A stretch of DNA of 50,789 nt from Arenibacter arenosicollis (GTDB lineage: Bacteria; Bacteroidota; Bacteroidia; Flavobacteriales; Flavobacteriaceae), in assembly GCF_014397245.1 (NCBI RefSeq), contig NZ_JACLHY010000032.1, forward strand, positions 1 to 50,789, given 5' to 3'. Positions 16,445 to 25,133 of the stretch are shown here, piece by piece. The translations under genes were made by a program, and so were the position numbers. Each line of letters starts with the position of its first letter. The stretch's first letter is position 1. The notes beneath the pieces are model-generated. The model made no database searches and had not been told where the DNA came from. It worked only from the letters and a program-made list of their open reading frames with translations.

Positions 16445-17369
16445 TTACTTTTAAGGTCTTTTGAAGTCCGGTCTTGGCTACCTCCAACAAATCCATGCCG
16501 TAGTATTCCGGGTTGTATAATTCCAAGGAGATACATCCACTGTACCCTGTATGTTTCAGGTCTTTCAGAATTTGTGGCAGCGGTAATATTCCATCGCCTG
16601 GAAAAACACGATGTTTGTCTTCCATATCTTTTAACTCCATGCCTTTGGGTGCATCGTTAAACTGAAAAATAGCAAAAATATCACCATTTAAAAGTTTTAA
16701 GCCGTCAAATCCTCCCTCAGAAATATACATGTGATAAACGTCCGGTATTATTTTCGCTTTCGGGTGATTTGCATCCAAGGCTACAGCGGTTGCCTGACCC
16801 ATGGTCTTGAGAGGGAACATCTTTACAAATACCATAGCCGGTATTACATTATACTCCTTTATTCCTATTTCCAGTAATCTTCGATAGCAGGACGCCACAA
16901 AGTGAGGGTCATAATTTTCCCCAACCTGATTAGGTATAGCCTGTACATAGGTACAGCCTATTTCAGATGCCATTCTCATTCTGTTTTTTGTTGCTGGTAA
17001 GGATTTTTGAAATTCATCCTCATTCTTTGGGATACAACCCCAAAGCCCTATCATGCTAGGCACGAACAAACCTGCTTGTTTTATCTTGGCGCCCAACTTT
17101 TTAAGATCTCCACCATTTTTCTCGTATTCCTCCAAATCGCTATCCCAAGGTTCAATAGCATCATAACCCGCTGCTATGGCAATCTCCACCTTCTTTTCCA
17201 ATCCCTTGACAGGTCTTATGGTCGCTGTATCCAAACAGATGGGCCATGGACTCTGTCCGTTTTGATATCTTTTTTCTTTTTTGGAAATTCCCAATGGCAA
17301 GGCATTAGCCATTGAGAGTGTTGCAACACCAGCTGTGGCTGCGCCTGTAATAAATAATCTGCGATTCAT
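16425..17369 (-). CDS. Xylose-isomerase-like TIM-barrel protein with Tat-type leader
   Basis: This is a predicted exported sugar-phosphate isomerase/epimerase-type protein. I start at ATG 17369, giving MNRRLFITGAATAGVATL, which resembles a twin-arginine leader (RR at 3-4) as in many Bacteroidota members of this family; an in-frame ATG at 17432 would add 21 residues ahead of it. Barrel features include AIAAGYDAIEPWD, the metal-ligand region IPDVYHMYISEGGFDG, FQFNDAP, HRVFPGDGILPLPQIL and the C-terminal GCISLELYNPEYY. About 314 residues. The substrate is unknown. It converges on the EamA gene with a 20-nt overlap. Confidence 0.82.
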   Translation of the reverse strand: MNRRLFITGAATAGVATLSMANALPLGISKKEKRYQNGQSPWPICLDTATIRPVKGLEKKVEIAIAAGYDAIEPWDSDLEEYEKNGGDLKKLGAKIKQAGLFVPSMIGLWGCIPKNEDEFQKSLPATKNRMRMASEIGCTYVQAIPNQVGENYDPHFVASCYRRLLEIGIKEYNVIPAMVFVKMFPLKTMGQATAVALDANHPKAKIIPDVYHMYISEGGFDGLKLLNGDIFAIFQFNDAPKGMELKDMEDKHRVFPGDGILPLPQILKDLKHTGYSGCISLELYNPEYYGMDLLEVAKTGLQKTLKVIKEAGV

Positions 17370-17531
17370 ATTTTTGTCTGTTAACGGACTAAAAATATAA
17401 AAAATAGTGAAGCATAACTTTTTAAAGTACAATTAACCCATTGTACCTATCTAAAACTGAAATAACAACCTGTAAAAAACAGTCCAGGGATTACTTGTGA
17501 TTGCCACAACACCTACCTAAACCAAAACCCG

Positions 17532-18839
17532 CTATAGCTGAACCGGTTCACCATAAAGATCAAAATCGGCGGCCTCAAAAATGTTTAGATTCACGAACTC
17601 CCCTACTTTTAAATAATGCTTTGCGGCATCTACCAACACTTCATTATCCACATCTGGGGAATCGAACTCAGATCTCCCTACAAAATATTTACCCTCCTTA
17701 CGGTCTATGATACAACGCAGTGTCTTACCTACTTTTTCTTGGTTCAACTCCCATGAAATCTGCGACTGTAGTTCCATAATCTCCGATGCCCTTTGTTGTT
17801 TTACTTCCTCGGGAACGTCGTCTATAAGATTAAAGGCATGGGTATTCTCTTCATGGCTATACGTAAAACAGCCCAATCTTTCGAAACGCATCTCTTCCAC
17901 CCAACTCTTCAAAGTTTGAAAATCTTCCTCTGTCTCCCCAGGGTAACCCACTATCAAGGTGGTCCTGATCGTCATTTCGGGAACCGCAGCCCTAAAATCC
18001 TGAAGTAATTTAGTTGTTTTGGCCTGAGTAGTTCCGCGACGCATACTTTTCAATATGGCATCTGAAATGTGCTGTAATGGAATATCCAAGTAATTACAAA
18101 CTTTTGGTTCACGCTTCATCACCTCCAAAACATCCATAGGAAAGCCGGTTGGAAAAGCATAATGCAATCTGATCCATTCTATGCCATCCACTTTCACCAA
18201 CTCATTTAGCAATTCCGCCAAATTTCTTTTCTTATAAAGATCAAGTCCGTAATAGGTAAGGTCCTGTGCAATAAGGATCAATTCCTTAACCCCTTTGGCC
18301 GCTAACTTATTGGCTTCAGTAACAAGATCTTCTATAGGCGTACTCCTGTGCTTACCTCGCATTATAGGAATGGCACAAAAGGAACATGGACGATCACAAC
18401 CTTCTGCAATTTTTAAATACGCATAATTTTTAGGGGTTGTCGTTAAACGCTCCCCAATAAGCTCGTGCTTGTAATCCGCTCCCAGGGCCTTTAACAAATT
18501 AGGCAATTCACTGGTCCCAAAATATTCATCCACATCAGGAATCTCTTTTTGAAGATCCGGTTTATAACGCTCACTTAAACAGCCTGTAACAAACACCTTG
18601 TCCACTTCACCAGCTTCCTTTTTTTGAACGTATTCCAAAATGGTATTTACACTCTCCTCCTTGGCATTGGCAATAAAACCACAAGTGTTTATCACTACAA
18701 CATTACCTTCCTCCTCATGTACAACCTCCTTGTTATTGGCCCTTAATTGACCCATCAACACCTCCGAATCGTAAACATTCTTGGAACATCCCAAGGTTAC
18801 TACATTGATCCTATTCTTCTTAAGTGACTTAGTACGCAT
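17532..18839 (-). CDS. rimO: Ribosomal protein S12 methylthiotransferase RimO
   Basis: This radical-SAM enzyme adds a methylthio group to an aspartate of ribosomal protein S12. The N-terminal UPF0004 domain carries cluster ligands C18 (TLGCSKN), C53 (NTCGF) and C87 (TGCLSE). The radical-SAM motif is C148-x3-C152-x2-C155 (CDRPCSFC). A TRAM domain closes the protein. The TLGCSKN sequence and the short TRAM region point to RimO rather than MiaB. I use ATG 18839; a TTG three codons upstream is also in frame. It stands alone between divergent and co-directional singletons. Confidence 0.95.
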   Translation of the reverse strand: MRTKSLKKNRINVVTLGCSKNVYDSEVLMGQLRANNKEVVHEEEGNVVVINTCGFIANAKEESVNTILEYVQKKEAGEVDKVFVTGCLSERYKPDLQKEIPDVDEYFGTSELPNLLKALGADYKHELIGERLTTTPKNYAYLKIAEGCDRPCSFCAIPIMRGKHRSTPIEDLVTEANKLAAKGVKELILIAQDLTYYGLDLYKKRNLAELLNELVKVDGIEWIRLHYAFPTGFPMDVLEVMKREPKVCNYLDIPLQHISDAILKSMRRGTTQAKTTKLLQDFRAAVPEMTIRTTLIVGYPGETEEDFQTLKSWVEEMRFERLGCFTYSHEENTHAFNLIDDVPEEVKQQRASEIMELQSQISWELNQEKVGKTLRCIIDRKEGKYFVGRSEFDSPDVDNEVLVDAAKHYLKVGEFVNLNIFEAADFDLYGEPVQL

Positions 18840-18856
18840 ATTTTTCAAATAAAGTG

Positions 18857-18864
18857 CAAAAGTA
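18857..18864 (-). promoter_or_regulatory. -7 box (TACTTTTG) before rimO
   Basis: On the minus strand TACTTTTG matches TAnnTTTG and ends 17 nt before the rimO ATG. No -33 TTG is seen at the right distance. Confidence 0.4.
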
Positions 18865-18958
18865 CAACTTGAAAAAAGATTGTAGTCCCATTATATCTTT
18901 TTTTATTTTTTTAACGTTAAACCTATATAACCACTTGAACTCTAAGCTATAAAGTCTT

Positions 18959-20047
18959 ATGAAAATCCGCTTTCTTATTACCTATTTGTTTGCAATTTGC
19001 TTCGTAATGGGATGTTCAAAGGGCAGTGATGATGAAGTGCCCATTCCACCTGAAGAGGAAATGTATTTTCCCCCATTGAATTCGGAGGAATGGAAAACCG
19101 TATCGCTTGAGGAATTGGAATGGAATTCCAGTGGAGAACAGCCACTTTACGACTTCCTTGAAACCAATAACACCGATGCTTTTATTCTTTTGAAGGATGG
19201 GAAAATTGTTTTGGAGAAATATTTTGGAAGCTTTAGCGCTTCTAAAAACCACACTTGGAACTCGGCCGCAAAAACTTTGACCGCATTTACGGTAGGAATT
19301 GCCCAACAGGAAGGTTTACTATCCATAAACAATGCCTCCTCGGATTATATGGGAACAGGCTGGTCTACCCTTAGTCCCGAACAGGAGCAACAGATTACCG
19401 TAAACAATCACCTTACCATGACTACCGGCCTGGATTTCACTGGTGAAAACAGCTTCTGTACCGATAAGGAATGTTTAATATACAAGGATGACCCCAACAC
19501 ATTTTGGTATTACCACAATGCCGCCTATACACTTTTGGACAATATTGTTAGTGGTGCTGTTCAGCAAGATTTCAAGGATTACTTTAATGAGAAGGTGCGA
19601 AACAAAATAGGGATGCAAGGATCTTGGATAAAAACAGGCTATCTTAATCTATATTTTAGCAATGCCCGTAGCATGGCCCGTTTTGGACTCTTGAATCTCA
19701 ACAAAGGGATTTGGAATGGCGACAAAATTCTAGACGATCCCAGCTATTTTGAAGCCATGACCAATACTTCCCAAGATTTGAACAAGTCATATGGTTACCT
19801 CTGGTGGCTAAATGGAAAAAGCAACTTTAGATTACCCGGATCGGAAGAACTGTTCTCCGGAAAATTAATTCCTGATGCTCCGGACGACCTCATAGCTGGT
19901 CTGGGTGCCTTGGACCAAAAGCTTTATGTGGTACCCAGCAAGGGATTGGTAGTTATACGCATGGGCGACTCTGCCGAAGAGCAAGAATTGGGACCTACCT
20001 CCTTTGATACAGATTTATGGAAAAAACTAAATGATGTAATAGACTAG
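18959..20047 (+). CDS. Class C beta-lactamase-fold serine hydrolase, lipoprotein
   Basis: This is a predicted lipid-anchored serine hydrolase of the class C beta-lactamase/esterase group. The lipobox is VMGC with Cys19. The catalytic SxxK is S102-A-A-K105 in TWNSAAKTLTAF, and the second motif is Y185-H186-N187 in WYYHNAAYTLL, corresponding to the YxN of the family. A YGYLWWLN segment before the C-terminal strand is also typical. Length 362. It is a different subfamily from the hydrolase at 13.8 kb, so they are not recent duplicates. It is a single gene converging with an alpha/beta hydrolase after a 52-nt gap; I see no clear terminator there. Substrate unknown. Confidence 0.85.
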   Translation: MKIRFLITYLFAICFVMGCSKGSDDEVPIPPEEEMYFPPLNSEEWKTVSLEELEWNSSGEQPLYDFLETNNTDAFILLKDGKIVLEKYFGSFSASKNHTWNSAAKTLTAFTVGIAQQEGLLSINNASSDYMGTGWSTLSPEQEQQITVNNHLTMTTGLDFTGENSFCTDKECLIYKDDPNTFWYYHNAAYTLLDNIVSGAVQQDFKDYFNEKVRNKIGMQGSWIKTGYLNLYFSNARSMARFGLLNLNKGIWNGDKILDDPSYFEAMTNTSQDLNKSYGYLWWLNGKSNFRLPGSEELFSGKLIPDAPDDLIAGLGALDQKLYVVPSKGLVVIRMGDSAEEQELGPTSFDTDLWKKLNDVID

Positions 20048-20099
20048 CGTGATTATCTCCAAAATCTCCCACTTGAGGCTATTGATGCACAAAAAAACA

Positions 20100-21107
20100 T
20101 TATTCCAGCGGGGGAAGCTTAATAACATCCTCTAAAAACCTAATAGTTTCTTCTTTTACAGAACCCAAGTCCTTTGAAGTAATATAGGAGGTCATTACAT
20201 GGTTGCCTACATTAGGAAAAGCCACTTTTCGTTTCATGCCATCCTTAACCCCCAATTGATCATACATTTCCAGCATAGCAGGAACCGACACTACCTCATC
20301 CTGTTCTTCCTCATTTTTATAGTAGTATCCTAAAAATGTAGGTTGATGAATCTTCTGAAAAACCTCAGGCTTCATGGTTTCATCCAACAAGGTCTGTAGT
20401 TGCACCAAAGCCTCTACCCTATACCTTGTGGTCCAGTAAGCCTGTTTCAAGGAATCTGCCTCGGACTCGTAGTAATCCCCGTCCATAATAGTTTTTACTA
20501 ATTGCAATCCCCAAGGTCCAGACAATAAGGGTGCCGTTGGATCGTAGATTTCCACATTGGGGGAATACAGAAGAAGTCCAGCAATATCCTCCTCGCCATG
20601 GGCCAAATAAAGCGCCAAGGTACCTCCTGTAGAAGTTCCCATAACAATAACCTTTCTTCCTATTTTTTTTGCAATTGCGAAAGCTTCCTTGGCCGAATCG
20701 AAGTAATCCCCTGCCGTTAGATTCAAAAAGGCATCATCATCACGTACCCCATGACCTTTTAATCTCGGCAAATATACATTGGCTCCATATCTCCTTCCCA
20801 GTTCAGAATGCAGGGGAGCTCCCTCTTCATGACTGGCAGACCAGCCGTGGAGATATAAAATGGAATATTCTGTTATAGCGGGAATTGAATCGTACCATAT
20901 AATACGGGATTCATTATTGGTCTTAATTTTTGTATTGGCCTTTTCCTTTTGTAGAAGATTGTTGTTCAGCGTATTTAAATCCGTGTCCACTTTTGGCAAA
21001 TCCATTGTCAATACAGGCTTATCTACCTTGGGACCCAAAAAATAAGCTGTTACCAGCAAGGCAAACAAAAGAAACACAACTTTAAATACCCCGCGAATTA
21101 TCCTCAT
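20100..21107 (-). CDS. Membrane-anchored alpha/beta hydrolase
   Basis: This is a serine hydrolase of the alpha/beta fold with an N-terminal membrane anchor (about 7-24). The nucleophile elbow is GTSTG with S159, the oxyanion region is LYLHGWSASHEEG, and the catalytic His is expected in GNHVMTS near the C-terminus. The PRLKGHGVRDDD stretch resembles monoacylglycerol-lipase/carboxylesterase-like proteins. Length 335. Its ATG overlaps the ftsY stop (ATGA), so it is translated with ftsY, though no functional link is obvious. Substrate unknown, an ester or lipid by family. Confidence 0.85.
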   Translation of the reverse strand: MRIIRGVFKVVFLLFALLVTAYFLGPKVDKPVLTMDLPKVDTDLNTLNNNLLQKEKANTKIKTNNESRIIWYDSIPAITEYSILYLHGWSASHEEGAPLHSELGRRYGANVYLPRLKGHGVRDDDAFLNLTAGDYFDSAKEAFAIAKKIGRKVIVMGTSTGGTLALYLAHGEEDIAGLLLYSPNVEIYDPTAPLLSGPWGLQLVKTIMDGDYYESEADSLKQAYWTTRYRVEALVQLQTLLDETMKPEVFQKIHQPTFLGYYYKNEEEQDEVVSVPAMLEMYDQLGVKDGMKRKVAFPNVGNHVMTSYITSKDLGSVKEETIRFLEDVIKLPPLE

Positions 21108-22066
21108 CGCTTGCCACTAAAAAAAGAATCTACAAACTCAACCTTATTAAATACTTGTAAATCATCCATTCCTTCCCCGACTCCTATATATTTTACCGGG
21201 ATTTGAAATTGATCTGAAATACCTATTACCACGCCACCTTTTGCCGTTCCATCCAATTTGGTAACCGCCAAGGAAGTTACCTCTGTAGCCTTGGTAAACT
21301 CTTTAGCCTGCTCAAATGCATTCTGCCCAGTGGAACCATCCAATACCAAAAGGACTTCATCCGGAGTGCCTTCTACCACCTTCTGCATAACCCGTTTCAC
21401 TTTTGTTAATTCATTCATTAAATTAACCTTATTGTGCAATCTGCCAGCAGTATCAATAATCACTACGTCCACATTCTGTTTAAGGGCCGAACTAAGGGTG
21501 TCGAAAGCCACAGAAGCCGGATCGCTCCCCATATTTTGTTTTATGATGGGAACATCTACTCGATCTGCCCAAACCTGTAACTGGTCTATTGCGGCGGCCC
21601 TAAAGGTGTCGGCAGCACCCAGCATCACCTTTAGACCTTGTTTTTTAAATTGATAGGCCAATTTACCAATAGTTGTAGTTTTACCTACCCCATTGACACC
21701 AACCACCATGATCACGTAAGGTTTTCTCACTAAGGGCACAGTAAATTCGGTCTCAACTCCGGAATTGGTTTCGGATAACAATCCCGCTATTTCTTCCCGC
21801 AAGATGGCATTAAGTTCATCTACCCCCAAGTACTTATCCTTGGACACCCTTGCCTCTATACGATCTATTATCTTTAGGGTGGTATTTACACCAACATCCG
21901 AGGAAACCAATACCTCCTCCAAATTGTCCAAAACGTCATCATCTACTTTGGACTTCCCTACTACCGCCTTACTTAGTTTGGATAAAAAATTGGTCTTGGT
22001 CTTTTCTAGACCCTTGTCCAAAGATTCCTTTTTTTGTGTGGAAAAAATTTTCTTAAATAAACTCAT
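21104..22066 (-). CDS. ftsY: Signal recognition particle receptor FtsY
   Basis: This SRP GTPase docks ribosomes translating membrane proteins to the translocon. The N-terminal helical (N) domain is followed by the G domain: P-loop GVNGVGKT at residues 123-130, the DTFRAAA motif, DTAGR, TKLDGTAKGG and the closing GVGEGMDDL. Length 320 with almost no acidic A domain, the short form usual in this phylum. A terminator separates it from the ribosomal-protein genes upstream, and the alpha/beta hydrolase overlaps its stop by 4 nt. Confidence 0.97.
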   Translation of the reverse strand: MSLFKKIFSTQKKESLDKGLEKTKTNFLSKLSKAVVGKSKVDDDVLDNLEEVLVSSDVGVNTTLKIIDRIEARVSKDKYLGVDELNAILREEIAGLLSETNSGVETEFTVPLVRKPYVIMVVGVNGVGKTTTIGKLAYQFKKQGLKVMLGAADTFRAAAIDQLQVWADRVDVPIIKQNMGSDPASVAFDTLSSALKQNVDVVIIDTAGRLHNKVNLMNELTKVKRVMQKVVEGTPDEVLLVLDGSTGQNAFEQAKEFTKATEVTSLAVTKLDGTAKGGVVIGISDQFQIPVKYIGVGEGMDDLQVFNKVEFVDSFFSGKR

Positions 22067-22099
22067 ATTCTTGGCATATTCCTTTTCATCAAAGATATA

Positions 22100-22135
22100 A
22101 AAATAAAAAAGCTACTTTCATTAGAAAGTAGCTTT
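22100..22135 (-). terminator. Terminator of the rpmB-rpmG-DUF4295 unit
   Basis: A perfect 12-bp stem (22108-22119 with 22124-22135) with a 4-nt loop is followed on the minus strand by TTTTATTTTT. It lies between the DUF4295 stop and ftsY, so ftsY depends on read-through or its own promoter. Confidence 0.85.
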
Positions 22136-22157
22136 ATAACCAAATATATTTAGGTTT

Positions 22158-22310
22158 TTAATTCTTTTTCAACCAGTCGTTTACCAACTCTGGACTCATT
22201 ACAGACTCCTGAAAAGTATAAGCACCTGTTTTAGGTGACCTTACCATTTTAATGGCCTTGGTCAATCTCTTTGAACTTGTTTGTAAACTCGCTACCGTTT
22301 TCTTTGCCAT
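22158..22310 (-). CDS. DUF4295 small protein
   Basis: This 50-residue basic protein begins MAKKTVASLQTSSKRLTKA and ends with VNDWLKKN. It matches the DUF4295 family, which in Bacteroidota sits directly after L33, as here (6 nt from the rpmG stop). It is short, Lys-rich and without cysteine. Its position in the L28-L33 unit suggests a ribosome-associated role, which is inference. The ATG at 22310 gives the family-like N-terminus MAKKT. Confidence 0.9.
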   Translation of the reverse strand: MAKKTVASLQTSSKRLTKAIKMVRSPKTGAYTFQESVMSPELVNDWLKKN

Positions 22311-22316
22311 GACGTA

Positions 22317-22499
22317 TTATTTAATTTCTTTATGAACTGTCATTCTCTTAAGGATAGGATTAAATTTTTTAATTTCCATCCTATCTGGAGTGTTCTTTTT
22401 GTTCTTTGTGGTTATGTACCTTGAAGTACCTGGCATGCCAGATTCTTTATGCTCTGTACATTCCAAAATAACCTGAATTCTGTTACCTTTCTTTGCCAT
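22317..22499 (-). CDS. rpmG: 50S ribosomal protein L33
   Basis: This is a 60-residue large-subunit protein, recognised from [19 protein letters not shown], the [13 protein letters not shown] segment and the [13 protein letters not shown] end. It has only one cysteine (C14) and lacks the paired CxxC zinc ribbon of C+ forms, so it is a zinc-independent version. It lies between L28 (21 nt upstream) and DUF4295. Confidence 0.97.
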   Translation of the reverse strand: MAKKGNRIQVILECTEHKESGMPGTSRYITTKNKKNTPDRMEIKKFNPILKRMTVHKEIK

Positions 22500-22520
22500 T
22501 ATTATCTTAGTATTTCAGGA

Positions 22521-22757
22521 TTATTTTATTAATCCTTTTTCCTTTGCTTCTTTTAAAACAACGGAAATTCCTTTTTTATTTATACTCTTTAAAGCCTTAG
22601 CGGAAACTTTTAAGGTTACCCAACGATCTTCTTCTGGAATATAGAAACGCTTTTTAGAAAGATTTACATCAAATCTTCTTCTGGTTTTATTAATCGAGAA
22701 GGACACATTGTTCCCAAACATGGCTCTCTTTCCAGTAACATCACAAACTTTTGACAT
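22521..22757 (-). CDS. rpmB: 50S ribosomal protein L28
   Basis: This is a 78-residue large-subunit protein. The N-terminus MSKVCDVTGKRAMFGNNVS, then INKTRRRFDVNL and RFYIPEEDRWVTLKVSAKAL are typical of L28. It is the first gene of the L28-L33-DUF4295 unit and has a consensus promoter just upstream. Confidence 0.97.
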   Translation of the reverse strand: MSKVCDVTGKRAMFGNNVSFSINKTRRRFDVNLSKKRFYIPEEDRWVTLKVSAKALKSINKKGISVVLKEAKEKGLIK

Positions 22758-22789
22758 CTCTCTACTTTTATTTTGTTATAAACAGGGTG

Positions 22790-22820
22790 CAAATTTAAAT
22801 TAATTTTATGGGACGGACAA
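22790..22820 (-). promoter_or_regulatory. Consensus promoter of rpmB
   Basis: On the minus strand TTG (22818-22820), a 20-nt spacer and TAAATTTG (22790-22797) fit the Bacteroidota consensus. The -7 box ends 32 nt before the L28 ATG, a normal leader length. Confidence 0.65.
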
Positions 22821-22829
22821 AATTCTTTG

Positions 22830-24077
22830 TCAGAATTTTAAAATTTCTTTTTGAAGCATTTCAAATGCCTTATTTACAGACTTTTGCACTATTCTTTCTC
22901 TCTGACTTCCCATATGAAACTCCTCTACTACTTCTGCTTTGGGAGAAACGATGGCTATAAACACGGTTCCTACCTCTGCATTGGAATCCCCTTTTGTTGG
23001 ACCGGCATTACCTGTGGTGGCGATGGCAAAATCCGTTTTTAATATTTTACGCAAATTGGTAGCCATTTCCAGAGCAACCTCTGCACTTACCACTGAAAAT
23101 TGGTCTATAGTTGCCCTAGACACCTTAAGTAGCTCTATTTTGGCTTCTGTGGCATAACTTACAATACTTCCCTTATAATAAGCAGATGCACCTGGCATGC
23201 TGGTTATCTGTTGGGCAATTTTACCTCCAGTAAAACTTTCCGCCGTCCCCAAGGTCATGCCCTTTTTGGTCAATAGTTGGGCAATTACCGATTCCAAAGG
23301 CTCATCCCCTTCCTCGCCATAAACAAGGTCGCCTATCAACGCTTTAATTTTTTCCGCCTGGGTATTGACGGCGGAACTTATCAATTCACTATCGCTTCCT
23401 TTTGCCGTAAGCCTTAACCTTACAGAGCCTAGACTCGGCAGATAGGCCAATTTCACAATACTGGGCAAGTTATCCTCTACAGATGCTATCTTATCCGCAA
23501 GCGAACTTTCCCCGATACCATAGGTTACAATCGTCTTGTGAACAATATAAGGACGCTTAAACTCCTTTATTATTCTAGGTATAACCTTTGACGTAATTAA
23601 ATTTTTCATCTCGAAGGGAACTCCTGGCAATGAAACAAAAGCTTTCCCTTCATTTTCAATCCACATTCCCGGAGCTGTACCAAATTCATTATGGAGAACA
23701 ACGGCCTTGGAAAGTACCAATGCTTGATTTCTGTTAACCTCCAACAAAGGAATTCCAAGGTGTTTTCTGAAGATAGCCTCAACATGGGCCAACACCTCTG
23801 GACTCTCCACTAAACTATCATTGAAATATTCGCACAGCGTGTGTTTGGTAATATCGTCTTTGGTTGGGCCCAAACCACCCGTCATTATTATGATGTCGGC
23901 TCTGGATTCCGCTTCTTTAAGAGCCTCCAATATGTGAATCTTTTCATCTTGCACAGAGGTAATCTGATAAACAGAGACCCCAATTTTATTGAGTTCTTGG
24001 GCAATAAAAGCAGAATTTGTATCTATAATTTGACCAATGAGAATCTCATCGCCAATAGTTATTATTTCAGCAAACAT
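22830..24077 (-). CDS. cinA: CinA-family nicotinamide-nucleotide amidohydrolase
   Basis: This two-domain CinA protein has an N-terminal MoaB-like domain (about 1-165) with ITIGDEILIGQIIDTNS and the MTGGLGPTKDD motif, which in family members hydrolyses ADP-ribose compounds. The C-terminal PncC domain (about 255-415) shows GTAESFTGGKIAQQITSMPGAS and the ATTGNAGPT motif, and deamidates nicotinamide mononucleotide in NAD recycling. Length 415 is usual. It overlaps the Hpt gene by 1 nt (TAATG). The historic link to competence is not supported by anything nearby. Confidence 0.95.
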   Translation of the reverse strand: MFAEIITIGDEILIGQIIDTNSAFIAQELNKIGVSVYQITSVQDEKIHILEALKEAESRADIIIMTGGLGPTKDDITKHTLCEYFNDSLVESPEVLAHVEAIFRKHLGIPLLEVNRNQALVLSKAVVLHNEFGTAPGMWIENEGKAFVSLPGVPFEMKNLITSKVIPRIIKEFKRPYIVHKTIVTYGIGESSLADKIASVEDNLPSIVKLAYLPSLGSVRLRLTAKGSDSELISSAVNTQAEKIKALIGDLVYGEEGDEPLESVIAQLLTKKGMTLGTAESFTGGKIAQQITSMPGASAYYKGSIVSYATEAKIELLKVSRATIDQFSVVSAEVALEMATNLRKILKTDFAIATTGNAGPTKGDSNAEVGTVFIAIVSPKAEVVEEFHMGSQRERIVQKSVNKAFEMLQKEILKF

Positions 24078-24415
24078 TAAATCTTAAAGTCATTTTTCAA
24101 TTCTGAAACCACTTGCTGAACATCCTTTTTAAGTAAGGGCACCAGTCGCTGAATTTCTGCCGTATTTTCTTCCTTTTTTCCCAAAGTTTCAATCTGCAAG
24201 GCTATTTCACGTGTTTGCTCCATGCCCAACAAATCTACATTAGGTTTAATTTTATGCGCCAATTTATAAACACTATCATAGTTTTTCAACCCCAATGCCT
24301 TCTCAAGTTCATCCAAATCCTGAGGCACTTCTTCCAAAAAAACAGCAACGACAGATTTAATGAATTCATCATCACCATCTGCCATTTCATTTATCTTGTC
24401 CAGACTATAAATCAT
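24077..24415 (-). CDS. Orphan histidine-phosphotransfer (Hpt) domain protein
   Basis: This 112-residue all-helical protein consists of one Hpt domain. The phospho-accepting histidine is H54 in LAHKIKPNVDLLG, the usual Hpt signature. Hpt proteins pass phosphate between response-regulator receiver domains; no kinase or regulator is adjacent. It is packed between an FAH-family enzyme (0 nt gap) and cinA (1-nt overlap), so it is co-translated with metabolic genes, an unusual setting. The signalling partners must be encoded elsewhere. Confidence 0.88.
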   Translation of the reverse strand: MIYSLDKINEMADGDDEFIKSVVAVFLEEVPQDLDELEKALGLKNYDSVYKLAHKIKPNVDLLGMEQTREIALQIETLGKKEENTAEIQRLVPLLKKDVQQVVSELKNDFKI

Positions 24416-25027
24416 CTATTTTATATTTAATGAGAACATTTGTTCATTCTCCAAGGTACCCGAAAGATAATCATTTGCACTTATTCTACCAACACCAGCA
24501 GGTGTTCCAGTAAAAATAACATCACCTTTCTTCAATGTAAAAAAACGGGAAACATAGGATATTATTTCATCAATCTTCCACAGCATTAAACCAGTATTAC
24601 CTTCCTGTACCAATTTATCGTTCTTTTTAAGTTGAAAACTAATATTGTTTAAATCCTTAAAATTGGTTTTTGGCAACCATTTACCAATTACCGCAGAGCC
24701 GTCAAAACCCTTTGCTTTTTCCCAAGGCAATCCCTTCTCCTTTAATTGGGATTGAATGTCCCTGGCCGTAAAATCGATTCCCAAACCAATTTCATCATAA
24801 TAGTTATGGGAAAATTGAACATCTATATGTTTACCCACTTTTTTTATTTTTACCAATACCTCCACTTCATAATGAACATCCTGGGAAAATTCAGGTATAT
24901 AAAAATCCTGTTCCTTTGGCAACACCGCTGAGTCCGGCTTAATAAACAATACCGGATCCGTAGGTCTTTCGTTATTCAATTCCTTTATATGCTCCGTATA
25001 ATTACGGCCAATACAAATAATTTTCAT
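24416..25027 (-). CDS. Fumarylacetoacetate hydrolase (FAH) family protein
   Basis: This 203-residue enzyme of the FAH superfamily cleaves or decarboxylates 2-oxo acids such as acylpyruvates or oxaloacetate. Metal and substrate features are IGRNYTEH near the start, KPDSAVL, the HYEVEVLVKI metal-ligand segment, GIDFTARDIQ, KGFDGSAVIG and the C-terminal GDVIFTGTPAGVG. The short single-domain form resembles YcgM/FAHD1-type enzymes. It is the first gene of the FAH-Hpt-cinA run. The physiological substrate is inferred only to class. Confidence 0.9.
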   Translation of the reverse strand: MKIICIGRNYTEHIKELNNERPTDPVLFIKPDSAVLPKEQDFYIPEFSQDVHYEVEVLVKIKKVGKHIDVQFSHNYYDEIGLGIDFTARDIQSQLKEKGLPWEKAKGFDGSAVIGKWLPKTNFKDLNNISFQLKKNDKLVQEGNTGLMLWKIDEIISYVSRFFTLKKGDVIFTGTPAGVGRISANDYLSGTLENEQMFSLNIK

Positions 25028-25133
25028 GATAATAAGTGTTCTTTAGAATTTGGCATTTTTATGGCCAGACTGTAGAAAAGAGCTGCGCAATCCATTGAGA
25101 AAATGAACATTTTTTTTCAAAACCACCCAACTT

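Noticed and set aside
21258..21653. 131-residue plus-strand frame opposite ftsY
   Set aside because: Antisense of a conserved GTPase; no independent evidence.
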